A DNA stretch of 64,000 bases from Babylonia areolata (GCF_041734735.1 NC_134883.1:3639200-3703199); one strand, 5' to 3'. Numbered from the stretch's first letter, positions 1-12,029 are shown. The notes: generated by a model from the sequence alone, not told the origin. Program-made: numbers and translations.

Positions 1-21
1 ACAGAAAGGAGCAAAATATAG

Positions 22-52
<31 letters not shown>

Positions 53-487
53 ACATGCTTGTCATAGCTATTTGAAATGAAAAACACACTGAATGACAAG
101 CCTGCAGTTCCATCAAAACAAGCATTTAAAGTCGTTTGTGCGTGTTTTTAAAAGCGTTCAACGTAGACGCGATTCCAGAACATATCAACTTGAATCCTGT
201 CCTGTATTTCTTTGCAGAACGTGCCCCAGAAATCTTTTGTCACACTCATGTTTCAAAGCGTAACATTTGTGCCTAAAATTGTGTGTAGCAACCCGATTTG
301 AAACCATGAACATAAGAAGAATGCTAATCATGATGATTATAATGATGTTGATGATGATAATGATATTTTGTTGATAACAAAAATGATATTAATATAAATC
401 AAGATGCCATATCGTGAGGACTGATCCATAATACGCACAAAACAACCATCTGCTTTAGCATATATGTATATCTATATCTATCTACAT
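1..487. other. AT-rich sequence, no gene
   Basis: Contains a (TA)n tract at about 26-52 and an ATG/ATA-rich stretch at 310-400. Nothing else recognised. Confidence 0.6.
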
Positions 488-870
488 AGTGATGGCCTAG
501 AGGTAACGCGTCCGCGTAGGAAGCGAGAGAATCTGTGCGCGCTGGTTCGAATCACGGCTCAGCCGCCGATATTTTCTCCCCCTCCACTAGACCTTGACGC
601 TAGTCATTCGGATGAGACGATAAACCGAGGTCCCGTGTGCAGCATGCACTTAGCGCACGTAAAAGAACCCACGGCAACAAAAGAGTTGTTCCTGGCAAAA
701 TTCTGTAGAAAAATCCACTTCAATAGGAAAAACAAATAAAAATGCACACAGGAAAAAGTACCAAAAAAAATGGGTGGCGCTGTAGTATGGCGACGAGCTC
801 TCCCTGGGGAGAGCAGCCCGAATTTCACACAGAGAAATCTGTTGTGATAAAAAGAAATACAAATGCAAAT
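488..870 (+). mobile_element. SINE family A, tRNA-derived
   Basis: The head has a polymerase III A-box-like TGGCCTAGAGG (about 493-503) and a B-box GGTTCGAATC (about 545-554). A body with the landmark CCCTGGGGAGAGCAGCCCG and a tail of AAATACAAATGC type follow. The same body recurs at 7535-7944 (-), 14106-14180 (- remnant), 20817-21150 (+) and 39671-39910 (-), which shows a dispersed family. Confidence 0.8.
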
Positions 871-1143
871 ACGTCCAGTATATATAATAGGGACTGCGGA
901 TGGCTGACTGACGCATTGCCTGCACGCTCTGGCCAGGCGTGGAGGGCCTGTCAAATGATGCAGATGAAAACAAATATAAAAAAAACTAAAATAAATGGAA
1001 TAACCCAAACAAATAAACAACTTAATTGGTGAGAAATGAGTCTTTTTAAGATACGTATCAGGCTTTTTTTTCTTCTTTTTCTTTTTGAAGGACTACGTGC
1101 AATATCCTGAAAGACACATTTGGTGGAAAAAGAAATGGGAAAA

Positions 1144-2079
<936 letters not shown>

Positions 2080-2087
2080 CTTTCTTT

Positions 2088-2100
2088 TCTTCTTTTCTTT

Positions 2101-2148
<48 letters not shown>

Positions 2149-2309
2149 TTTATTTATGTATCGCATTAATGAACTGAATCCTATTTCTATAATGGTGCTT
2201 CTAGCCAAAGCTTTTCAAGTGTTCACAAAGCCACCGACATACAAACACAAGAAAAAAAATAAGGGAAAAGATTCCAAATGGCGAAACAACACGATTTCAC
2301 ACAACACAC

Positions 2310-2362
<53 letters not shown>

Positions 2363-2412
2363 AACAAAGCAAGTGAAAAGTAACCAAATGGCGAAACAAC
2401 ACGATTTCACAC

Positions 2413-2458
<46 letters not shown>

Positions 2459-2460
2459 AA
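2088..2460. repeat. Poly-T and a duplicated (CA)n segment
   Basis: A poly-T tract of over 40 bases is followed by two copies of a segment containing CCAAATGGCGAAACAACACG (about 2274 and 2385). Each copy runs into its own (CA)n tract, so this is a tandem duplication of about 110 bp including the microsatellite. Confidence 0.85.
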
Positions 2461-2866
2461 ACCCCCAACACACGCATACACACACACGGAAAAGCAGATA
2501 TGTGTGAGCTCAGTGTGCTCAAAGAACCACTGATGCAAAACGGGTTCGTGATTTTCGTGAGGCTTGCTTGCTTTTTTTTTGCTTTTTTTTTTCTGATACG
2601 TGAGTGAAGTGTTGCAAGTTTGTGGTAATGTGTTTCTCTTTTCCCTCGCCAGTGGAACCCTGTGACCGTGCAATGTCATTATCATTGTGCAGTGTTATAA
2701 TTTATTTTTTCTCGTTCACAATTTGAAAGCTACCCTTGTGGTAATCACAAAGGGTTGCTAATGTCAAGGACTACAGCGTAAACCAGATGCCTGCCACTCC
2801 AGAATGCCAAAGAACTGTTTTGCGAAACGAACTGGATTCAACGAGTTTCCAGTTTGGAGACGGGCA

Positions 2867-2898
<32 letters not shown>

Positions 2899-3400
2899 CT
2901 TCTAGAGTTTGATGGTATGTATCTTCGTCGTTCTTTTGTCGAACGTATTTTTCATCGCGTGATATTAGAATGATTACGATACAGTATCATGCAACATGGC
3001 TTTTTGTTTACGGTAATGGTGTGTTCAAACTGTTGTAGAAGCACAGAACGTGGTATCATTTGGGACTTCTGACCAAGATGTGTGTATTTCGTTAGTGGTG
3101 TGTGTGTGTGTGTGTGTGTGTGTCATAATGTGTGTGCTTGCGTGCATGAGTACGTGCGTATTTGAATGCGTGAGTGTGTGCCTGCGTGCGTACGCGTGTG
3201 TGTGAATGCATGTGTTGGGTGGGGGTATGCACGTGCAAGTGTGCTTTGCGAGCGAACATATGTACGCAAGTGCGAGTGCGTCTGCCTGCGTGCGTGTATG
3301 TGCATGTTTGGGCACGTGTCTATGTTTGTGTGGCTTTACTGTGGAACGAACACGTCACAGCGAAGTACAGCAGAGTAGGCTACAGAACAACGCAATGCAG
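2461..3400. other. GT-rich flank, no gene
   Basis: Contains poly-T at about 2871-2899, (GT)n at about 3100-3122 and a degenerate GT/GCGT-rich tract to about 3330. Open frames here are repeat shadows. Confidence 0.6.
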
Positions 3401-3537
3401 TAGAGTGAATGTAATGCAGTGCAATACAATGCAACACAGTACAGTGCAATACAATTACATTGCAACACAATTACAGTGCAATTCACTACAACAATGCAAT
3501 GCAGTACAATGCAATTCAATTACAGTGTAATTCACTA
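3400..3537. repeat. Left part of a CAATACAATG-type array
   Basis: Degenerate tandem repeats of CAATACAATGCAACA type, also seen at 4204-4735. The LINE fragment lies between the two parts. Confidence 0.8.
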
Positions 3538-3593
3538 CATGATTCACATCATGGACGGTGTGTACTGGTACTAATCGTCTATGTATCTAATGA

Positions 3594-4203
3594 TGTGAAT
3601 CATGGTCTACAAACGCCACGCCAAAAAGCTGAACCACTTCCACACCACCAGCCTCAGAAAACTTCTCGGCATAAAGTGGCAAGAGAAGATCCCTGACACA
3701 GAGGTGCTCACTCGTGCAAACTTGCCCAGCATCTACACCATCTTGATGCAGGCCCAGCTGCGCTGGGCAGGCCATGTAGTTCGCATGCCAGACCACCGGC
3801 TCCCCAAGAAACTGCTGTACGGCGAACTCCAACATGGCAAGTGCTCCCATGGAGGCCAAAAGAAGTGCTTCAAAGACACTCTGAAAGCTTCTCTGAAGGC
3901 CTTCAGCATCAGCCACGACACATGGGAGCTGAATGCAATGGACAGACCAAAGTGGCGTTCAGCTGTCCACAAAGGCGCCAAATCCTGTAAGGCCAACAGA
4001 ATCGCTGCAGCAGAGCAACGCAGATAGGCCAGGAAAAGCAGTGCCAGCAAGTCCCCGACAGCCGCCACCATCCCCTGTCCACACTGCGTCAGAACCTTCT
4101 GGGCGCGGATTGGCCTAACCAGTCATCTGCGCACCCACAGAGCCCAACCCACCCACCCCCAGGATGACTAGATGGTCCTCGTCGATCCCGACGGACGAAC
4201 CAC
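3594..4203 (+). mobile_element. LINE (jockey/CR1-like) 3' end
   Basis: 3602-4027 encodes the C-terminus of a non-LTR retrotransposon polyprotein (for example TSLRKLLGIKWQEKIPDTEV, AQLRWAGHVVRMPDHRLPKK, RPKWRSAVHKGAKSC). After an in-frame TAG at 4025-4027 the same frame continues to 4173 through a C2H2 finger (CPHC...SHLRTH), the usual C-terminal end of this family. A short 3' tail follows. The 5' part, with endonuclease and RT core, is absent, so this is a typical 5'-truncated copy. It sits inside the CAATACAATG array. Confidence 0.85.
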
Positions 4204-4735
4204 AACACATAATTCACTACAATACAATGCAACACAGTACAATGCAATACAGTACAATGCAATACAATTACAGTGTAATTCACTACAATACAATGCAATG
4301 TAGTACAATACAATACAGTACAATGCAATGCCAGTGCAATTCACTACAATACAATGCAACACAATACAATGCAACACAATTACAGTGTAATTCACTACAA
4401 TACAATGCAACACAATACAATGCAACACAATTACAGTGTAATTCACTACAATACAATGCAACACAGTACAATGCAACACAATTACAGTGTAATTCACTAC
4501 AATACACTGCAACACAGTACAATGCAATGCAATTACAGTGTAATTCACTACAATACAATGCAACACAAAGTGTAATTCACTACAATACAATGCAATGTAG
4601 TACAATACAATACAGTACAATGTAATACAATTACAGTGTAGTTCACTACAATACAATGCAACACAATACAATGCAATACAATTACAGTGCAATACAATTA
4701 CTGTGTAATTCACTACAACAATGCAATGCAGTACA
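4204..4735. repeat. Tandem array, about 51-bp unit with 15-bp sub-repeats
   Basis: Repeats contain AATTCACTACAATACAATGC and AATTACAGTGT at a period of about 51 bp, with internal AATACAATGCAACAC 15-mers. All open frames across it are repeat shadows. Confidence 0.9.
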
Positions 4736-4796
4736 GTGCACTTACAGTACGACGCAACAGTTTGCTTTGAAGGTCCTGATGACTGGAGCGCCTGAG

Positions 4797-5160
4797 GAGA
4801 CCATGAGGCCAGGAGATTAAATGATTAACAAAATTTAATAGTAAAGAGTGGTAACTCTCTCCATTCACAAGGTACACAACTTCAAGTCAGTGCTGCTTAC
4901 GCTACCGATTCAGCTAGCACGCAGGTAAATAAATGCACATGTCAAATGTCTTTGCTGCTGTGTGCACATGTCAAATTATCGGTATAAGGATAGGCCCGGC
5001 GCTTCCTTTTTGAGGAAGTGTCTGGGTTTGTTCCAATGTACCTTAACCCTTTTATTTACCTTGTGCTAGATGAATCGGTAGCGTAAGCAGCACTGACTTG
5101 AAGTAGTGTACCTTGTGAATGGAGCGAGTTACGACTCTACTATTTTGTCAATCATGCATG
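4797..5160 (+). mobile_element. Foldback (palindromic) DNA element, copy 1
   Basis: The arms at about 4822-4920 and 5065-5155 are near-perfect inverted repeats; both contain CAAGGTACACAACTT-like and CAGTGCTGCTTACGCTACCG sequence in opposite orientations. The centre of about 145 bp has GACATTTGACATGTGCA-type motifs. No coding capacity. A second copy lies at 18341-18557. Confidence 0.8.
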
Positions 5161-5398
5161 AAAAGGACTTTCTTCTTCTTCAGGATGATGCCCAGGGTCA
5201 ACCAGTTGAATACAGTGAGAACCCTTAAGTGGCATCCCTGCTTCTTCCAGTCATTCAGCCACTGATACCATGTCACATTTCTCGCAGGTATGTGTGTACT
5301 GGTACTAATCGTCTATGTATCTAACGTGTGTAGCGACATTCTCCATGGAGGCCAGCTGATTGATTGTTTTGTTTTCTGTTTAACACAACCTCCAGAGT

Positions 5399-5515
<117 letters not shown>

Positions 5516-6106
5516 TCTTTCGTAATAAGGAATAGCGTCAATGTTTCTCAACGACAACCTCACCCCGTGGTGAAATGTATTTGTGGAGGAGGATAGTTTT
5601 CAACACCTTTCTTTTTTTCCGAGTTAGTATTGAAAATATATCCTTGTTGGTATAGTAAATAGCGATTCGGGTGACATCTCCAGGCTGAAGGTTATATCTT
5701 CATCTTCCATTATTTTATTAATCATTCATTTGTTTTAGGGAAGGAGGGTTTGAGAGAGAGAGAGGAGAGAGAGAGAGAGCATTTCATGACATGGTTATTT
5801 TTGAAAAAAAATACTTATCTTCTTTAATCGATCATTGTTATTCAGGTTCTACTCGCAGTTTCGACAAAATTTAATGTCCTTCCATAAGTAACATCTTCGC
5901 TCGCCCGCACGTATACACGTGTGTGTGTTTTGTTGTTCAGTAATAAAATAAATAAATAGATAAATAAAAAGCCATTCATTTGATGCATTGAACCGCTCTG
6001 AAACAGTGTGAAACAGGACAGTTGACTCTGCCAACATTTGTGTGTGTGTGTGTGTGTGTGTTTGTACAAGCGCGTGCATGTGTGTGTGCGTGCGTGCGCG
6101 GCTTGT

Positions 6107-6137
<31 letters not shown>

Positions 6138-6545
6138 ACACGTTAAGTACGTACACGTATTATTGTGTTGTACAGAACTTACATTATCTGGCCGTGGCAG
6201 ACCACGAGCGCCGCTTCCCGAACACGCAACACTGTGACAAGGCCGCTGCAGCTTCCGACGTGGTGACCGCACTGTGGGACGAAGGGAGGGCACTGTGGTG
6301 ACACAGGACAGGGATCTTGCCGTGGAGTTGTCTGCCCTGACAAGCATCGGTGGAGAAGGCAGACATCGTTGTGACAAGGTCAGTTCGTTTGCTGCTCTTA
6401 GTGTCTGTGTACTGCTATCCATGGGAGTTGTCACATGCCTCGCGTGTTATCTACCTGTGAGTGCGGCAGTGTGCTTCTTCAGTTCACCACTACATCGTAG
6501 GGGAGGAGGTTGATAGAATGGTTTAGACGCTCGTCTGCCATGTTT
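5516..6545. other. Flank with microsatellites; no supported gene
   Basis: Holds (GA)n at about 5752-5780, (GT)n at about 6038-6060 and 6112-6137, and a GC-richer segment at 6172-6380. The latter looks exon-like (acceptor TTGTTGTACAG, then a frame to TGA at 6301) but matches nothing I recognise. Confidence 0.4.
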
Positions 6546-6546
6546 T

Positions 6547-7319
6547 ATCGATTGATTGATTGATGTGGATACTTATATAGCGCCTATCCTCGGTCAGAGA
6601 CCAAGCTCTAAGCGCTTTACATACACGGAGACATTTGCACCACAGGCTGCCTACCTGGGTAGAGCCGACTGACGGCTGCCACTGGGCGCTCATCATTCGT
6701 TTCCTGTGTCATTCAATCAGATTTCAGACGCACACACATACACATTCAGACAGACATGTAACATTTTACGTGTATGACTGGGGTTTTTCATTTATTTACC
6801 CCGCCATGTAGGCAGCCATACTCCGTTTTCGGGGGTCTGCATGCTGGGTATATTCTTGTTTCCATAACCCACCGAACGCTGACATGGATTACAGGATCTT
6901 TAACTCACTCAGTACGGCCAGTCCTCTCTTCTCCTCTACACAGACCCCTCGGATGTCCAGTGGGTGTCTGAATGACCCAACCTTTAGCTTCCGTCGTCAG
7001 AATTGTGGTATTTTTTGTCAACATTCACCTCTTCAGTGTAAGAGCCTTCCACTTGCAATATTTTGATGATGGTAATTGGGGTGAAACACTGTTAACGTCG
7101 TCTCTTTCGCCGTTCGTATGGAGAGAGTTAACGTGCGTATTTGATCTTCTGCGTGCGCATACACACGAGAGGGGTTCAGGCACTAGCAAGTCTGCACATA
7201 TGTTGACCTGGGAGATCGGAAAAATCTCCACCCTTTACCCACAAGGTGCACCGAGATTCGAACCAGGGACCCTCAGATTGAAAGTCAAGCGCTTTAACCA
7301 TTCGGCTGTTGCACCCGTC
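6547..7319 (-). mobile_element. SINE family B, long form, interrupted by a TTAA element
   Basis: Read on the - strand it has a tRNA-like head (7319 down to about 7240, B-box GGTTCGAATC), a body, and a tail AGCGCTTAGAGCTTGGTCTC ending in (TCAA)n at 6547-6560. A 232-bp element (6900-7131) sits in the body. The other copies lack this insertion at the same point. Confidence 0.85.
6900..7131. mobile_element. TTAA-target MITE, copy 1
   Basis: Bounded by TTAA on both sides (6900-6903, 7128-7131). Imperfect terminal inverted repeats begin TTAACTCACTCAGTACGG on the left and TTAACTCTCTCCATACGA on the right (reverse strand). It is inserted in SINE B at a TTAA that is still a single copy in the SINE at 16270. 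It has no coding capacity. A TTAA duplication points to mobilisation by a piggyBac-type transposase. Confidence 0.85.
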
Positions 7320-8085
7320 AAGTTCCCGCTCTCGCCCTTTCTCCCAAGTCAAAGTTTGACCCCAAAATCGAACTTAGCGTCCAGTCGTTCGGATGAGACG
7401 ATCAGCTGAGGTCCCGTGTGCAGCACGCACTTGGCGCACTGAAAAAAGAACCCAGGGCAACGAGAGTGTTGTCCTTTGGCCAGAATTTTGTAGAAGAAAT
7501 CCACTGATAGGTACACAAATATATAGATATATATATAGACATATATTTGTATTTGTATTTCTTTTTATCACAACAGATTTCTCTGTGTGAAATTCGGGCT
7601 GCTCTCCCCAGGGAGAGCACGTCGCTACACTACAGCGCCACCCTTTTTTTTCTTCTTTTTTTTTCCTGCGTGCAGTTTTATTTGTTTTTCCTATCGAAGC
7701 GGATTTTTCTACAGAATTTTGCCAGGAACAACCCTTTTGTTGCCGTGGGTTCTTTTACGTGCGCTAAGTGAATGCTCCACACGGGGCCTCGGTTTATCAT
7801 CTCATCCGAATGACTAGCGTCCAGACCACCACTCAAGGTCTCGTGGAGGTGGAGAAAATATCGACGGCTGAGCCGTGATTCGAACCAGCGCGCTCAGATT
7901 CTCTCGCTACCTAGGCGGACGCGTTACCTCTAGGCCATCACTCCATAGATATATATGCATGCACTTTAATACCTGACTTAGCGTATTGGGTTATACTGCT
8001 GGTCAGGCATCTGCTAAGCAGATGTGGTGTAGCGTATATGGATTTGTCCGGACATAGTGACTCCTCCTTGAAAAACTGAAACTCG
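7320..8085 (+). mobile_element. SINE family C, interrupted by SINE A
   Basis: The body from 7320 (CTCTCGCCCTTTCTCC onward) and the tail at about 7965-8085 (GGTCAGGCATCTGCTAAGCA, then GTGACTCCTCCTTG) match the intact copy at 17463-17815. The middle is split by a - strand SINE A. Confidence 0.8.
7535..7944 (-). mobile_element. SINE family A inserted in SINE C
   Basis: Nearly full length on the - strand, with head TGGCCTAGAGGTAACGCG near 7920-7938, B-box near 7876-7887 and the CTCTCCCCAGGGAGAGC body at about 7602-7618. It is flanked by ATAGATATATAT at 7523-7534 and 7945-7956, a plausible 12-bp target-site duplication, with the caution that it is simple sequence. Confidence 0.82.
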
Positions 8086-8178
8086 TAGCCCCTTGATTGC
8101 ACACGGCCTTCAGTGACGACCGGAGCATTCAGATATACTTCATTTCTGTTTCGTGCCCACGCCCACCACCACTGTCAC

Positions 8179-10086
8179 CATGATCAACAACCATGCGGCA
8201 CTGATCACTGTGACAGGGATGTTGATCATAGTGACAGTGGTGATGTTGATCATTGTGACAGGGGCGTTGATCATGGTAACAGTGGTGGTGGTGATCATGG
8301 TAACAGTGGTGATGTTGATCATGGTAACAGTGGTGGTGGTGATCATTGTGACGGGGATGTTGATCATGGTAACAGTGGTGATGGTGATCATTGTGACAGG
8401 GGCGTTGATCATAGTGACAGTGGTGGTGGTGATCATTGTGACAGGGGCGTTGATCATGGTAACAGTGGTGATGGTGATCATGGTAACAGTGGAGATGTTG
8501 ATCATGGTAACAGTGGTGATGGTGATCAGTGTGACAGGGATGTTGATCATAGTGACAGGGATGTTGATCATGGTAACAGCGGTGATGGTGATCATGGTAA
8601 CAGTGGTGATGGTGATCATGGTAACAGTGGTGATGGTGATCATTGTGACAGGGGCATTGATCATGGTAACAGCGGTGATGGTGATCATGGTAACAGTGGT
8701 GATGGTGATCATGGTAACAGTGGTGATGGTGATCATTGTGACAGGGATGTTGATCATGGTAACAGTGGTGATGGTGATCATTGTGACAGGGATGTTGATC
8801 ATAGTGACAGTGCTGTTGATCATAGTGACAGTGCTGTTGATCATGGTAACAGTGGTGATGGTGATCATGGTAACAGTGGTGATGGTGATCATTGTGACAG
8901 GGATGTTGATCATGGTAACAGTGGTGATGGTGATCATGGTAACAGTGGTGATGGTGATCATGGTAACAGTGGTGATGGTGATCATTGTGACAGGGATGTT
9001 GATCATGGTAACAGTGGTGATGGTGATCATGGTAACAGTGGTGATGGTGATCATTGTGACAGGGATTTTGATCATGGTAACAGTGGTGATGTTGATCATG
9101 GTAACAGCGGTGATGGTGATCATGGTAACAGTGGTGATGGTGATCATGGTAACAGCGGTGATGGTGATCATGGTAACAGTGGTGATGGTGATCATTGTGA
9201 CAGGGATTTTGATCATGGTAACAGTGGTGATGTTGATCATTGTGACAGGGGCGTTGATCATGGTAACAGCGGTGATGGTGATCATTGTAACAGAGATGTT
9301 GATCATGGTAACAGCGGTGATGGTGATCATTGTGACAGGGATGTTGATCATGGTAACAGTGGTGATGGTGATCATAGTGACAGTGCTGTTGATCATAGTG
9401 ACAGTGCTGTTGATCATGGTAACAGTGGTGATGATCATTGTGACAGGGATGTTGATCATGGTAACAGTGGTGATATTGATCATAGTGACAGTGCTGTTGA
9501 TCATGGTAACAGTGGTGATGGTGATCATTGTGACAGTGGTGATGTTGATCATGGTAACAGTGGTGATGGTGATCATGGTAACAGTGGTGATGATCATTGT
9601 GACAGGGATGTTGATCATGGTAACAGTGGTGATGGTGATCATGGTAACAGTGGTGATGTTGATCATGGTAACAGTTGTAATGGTGATCATGGTAACAGTG
9701 GTGATGGTGATCATGGTAACAGTGGTGATGGTGATCATTGTGTCAGTGGTGATTGTGATCATGGTGACAGTGGTGATGGTGATCATAGTGACAGGGATGT
9801 TGATCATGATAACAGTGGTGATGGTGATCATTGTGTCAGTGGTGATTGTGATCATTGTGTCAGTGGTGATGGTGATCATAGTGACAGGGATGTTGATCAT
9901 TGTGACAGGGATGGCGATCATGGTAACAGTAGTGATGGTGATCATTGTGTCAGTGGTGATGGTGATCATAGTGACAGTGGTGATGGTGATCAGTGTGACA
10001 GGTATATTGATCATGGTAACAGTTGTGATGGTGATCATGGTAACAGTTGTGATGGTGATCATTGTGACAGGGATGTTGAATGGTAG
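8179..10086. repeat. Minisatellite of 21- and 24-bp units beginning GATCAT
   Basis: About 85 units, each starting with the TGATCA palindrome. The 24-mer type is GATCATGGTAACAGTGGTGA plus TGGT. The main 21-mer types are GATCATTGTGACAGGGATGT plus T and GATCATAGTGACAGTGCTGT plus T. Unit lengths are multiples of three, so two + frames and one - frame stay open for over 1.9 kb (8113-10086 reads DHGNSGDGD and DHCDRDV repeats). The frames look like a by-product of the repeat, not a gene. Confidence 0.95.
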
Positions 10087-10720
10087 TGATCATCACCACA
10101 GGGATGTTTATAGTGACAGTGATAGTGATTATCATTGTAGCAGGAATTTTTATTACGGTGTGGTGACAGAGGCGGTAATGATCAGTTTGATAGGGAAGTA
10201 GATCATGGTGACAATGGTAGTATTGATCAACATTGCGACAGGAATAATGATCATTGTGATAGTGGCGATGATCATCGTGATAGGGATGTTGATGATGGTA
10301 ATGATCATCATTGTGGCAGGAATGTTGATCGGTGGTTATGTCACGGTGATAGGTATGCTAATTATCATTGTGACAGGGAGGTTTGACAATGTGAGTGATA
10401 GAGGCGATGACGACCATGGTGATAGAGGTGATGATAATGACAGGTTACGGTGATCTTGTTGACAGTGGTGATAACTATGATGAGTGATGATGAATCTGGT
10501 GAGAGAGATCATGATGATTATGAGGACAGGTGTGGTGATTGTCGCAATGAAAAGGGTGATGATTATCACGGTGATAGGTGTTGTTGTCAGGGATAATGCT
10601 GATGGTCGTGGTAATCACCATGATGATAGTGGCACTGTTAACACAGATGATCGCGATGAAGATAATAATGATGGGGATGATCGTAGGGATGAGCATGATG
10701 GTAGTAGTGTTGACAACTCC
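10087..10720. repeat. Degenerate continuation of the GATCAT minisatellite
   Basis: GTGATNNTGATAG- and GATGATCAT-like motifs continue with decaying period and without a long open frame. Confidence 0.6.
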
Positions 10721-10867
10721 TTCAAAATTTTACGAAGTTGTGGTAAATTATGAACTTGTGTATGTATAAAAGTTTGTGGAATTTTTCCGAATTCAAATGT
10801 CCAGATTTCTAACGCTGTTATCATGGTGTGGAAGCCTTCACAGAAAGTAAACTTGACGACACAGACT

Positions 10868-10968
10868 CGCTTAATTTACCTGGACACACATCGCTTAATT
10901 TACCTGGACACACATCGCTTAATTTACCTGGACACACATCGCTTAATTCACCTGGACACACATCGCTT
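10868..10968. repeat. 24-bp tandem repeat, about 4 copies
   Basis: Unit CGCTTAATTTACCTGGACAC plus ACAT, nearly identical across copies. Confidence 0.95.
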
Positions 10969-11897
10969 TACAAGAACAGAGACAGGTTGAGAAGGAACTC
11001 AGGCGGCTTGCTTTGGCCGGTGCGTGATGAACTCGCCAAATTTGTTACAGTTTTTAAAAATAAGTAGAAACTATTATGTTCGTATCCAACAAAATTATTC
11101 TTTTGTAGACTGCCTTCTTTGCGAGACTTTTTTTTAATGGTCGGGCGAATTGTTCCGCGAGATGTACTTTTTGGTGTTGCTTTTTGTATGCACACAGCAC
11201 AGTGGAGCTAAATGGCCGTCGGTGGCTCTCCTGAGCCGACGCCCTTTTATGGATCTCGTTTTTAATTCCATAAGGGTGTCTAGCCACCTGCCTCACCAGT
11301 CCCAGAAGGGAGCAGTGGGAGTGCCGGTTTAGTCGCCGGCAACCCGACCCTGAACAGGTTGTACTGGATTACAGGTTACCAGTAGCAGATCTAATGACCT
11401 GACCTGACAGTAATTGTTCAGAAAAACTTAGAACCCGGAAGCACGCCGTTTGAAAACGGGGGCGCTTTGAGTGAACTGGAAGATATAGAACATGAGAGCG
11501 TATACCTGTTATATTCATTGCCCAAACAAGATTGTGCAGATGTTGATAATGCTCACTGCGACATTTTCGATCATACTGCTGCAGATGTTAACTTATATTA
11601 CGATCCCACTGATAACATCACACGACACGAATTGACAAATAACTTGGCACCGACTTTTAGATTTCTGCAAAGCAACAAACATGACCACAGTTAATAGCTG
11701 TACGATGCTGGAGCAGGCAAATGTGCTTGTAAAAATGTCAGTGTTCTTGACTGTATTGTGTCTACAGATCGGTTTCGTTTAACTGATGAGTTTGAAGTAC
11801 TGGACGACTGTGAGCGATACGCTGATGTTCATTCACCTTTGACCATGTCTTTAACATTTTTGCAGTCTGTACAAGGTCAGTGTTTAGCGCGCGCGTG

Positions 11898-11907
<10 letters not shown>
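10969..11907. other. Flank with weak open frames
   Basis: Open frames at 11467-11694 (+, 75 aa, Asp/Asn/His-rich) and from 11758 (+) have protein-like composition, and the second is preceded by TGTCTACAG like an acceptor. I do not recognise either and cannot call a gene. Confidence 0.25.

Positions 11908-11963
<56 letters not shown>
11908..11963. repeat. (AG)n microsatellite
   Basis: About 28 uninterrupted AG units. Confidence 0.97.
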
Positions 11964-11967
<4 letters not shown>

Positions 11968-12029
11968 CATATTACCCATAGTGGTGAACAAGGAATTTCC
12001 TGGAGTGCCATATTTAAGAAATGATCATA

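Noticed and set aside
2223-2685. Cys/Val-rich - strand frames
   Set aside because: Translations of (CA)n/(GT)n microsatellites.
4168-4713. 181-codon - strand frame of Leu/His/Cys/Tyr repeats
   Set aside because: Shadow of the CAATACAATG array.
8140-10201. Very long open frames (640-682 codons) on both strands
   Set aside because: They are overlapping readings of one tandem repeat whose units are multiples of three. The hydrophobic MVTVVMVI-type frames have no plausible protein context.
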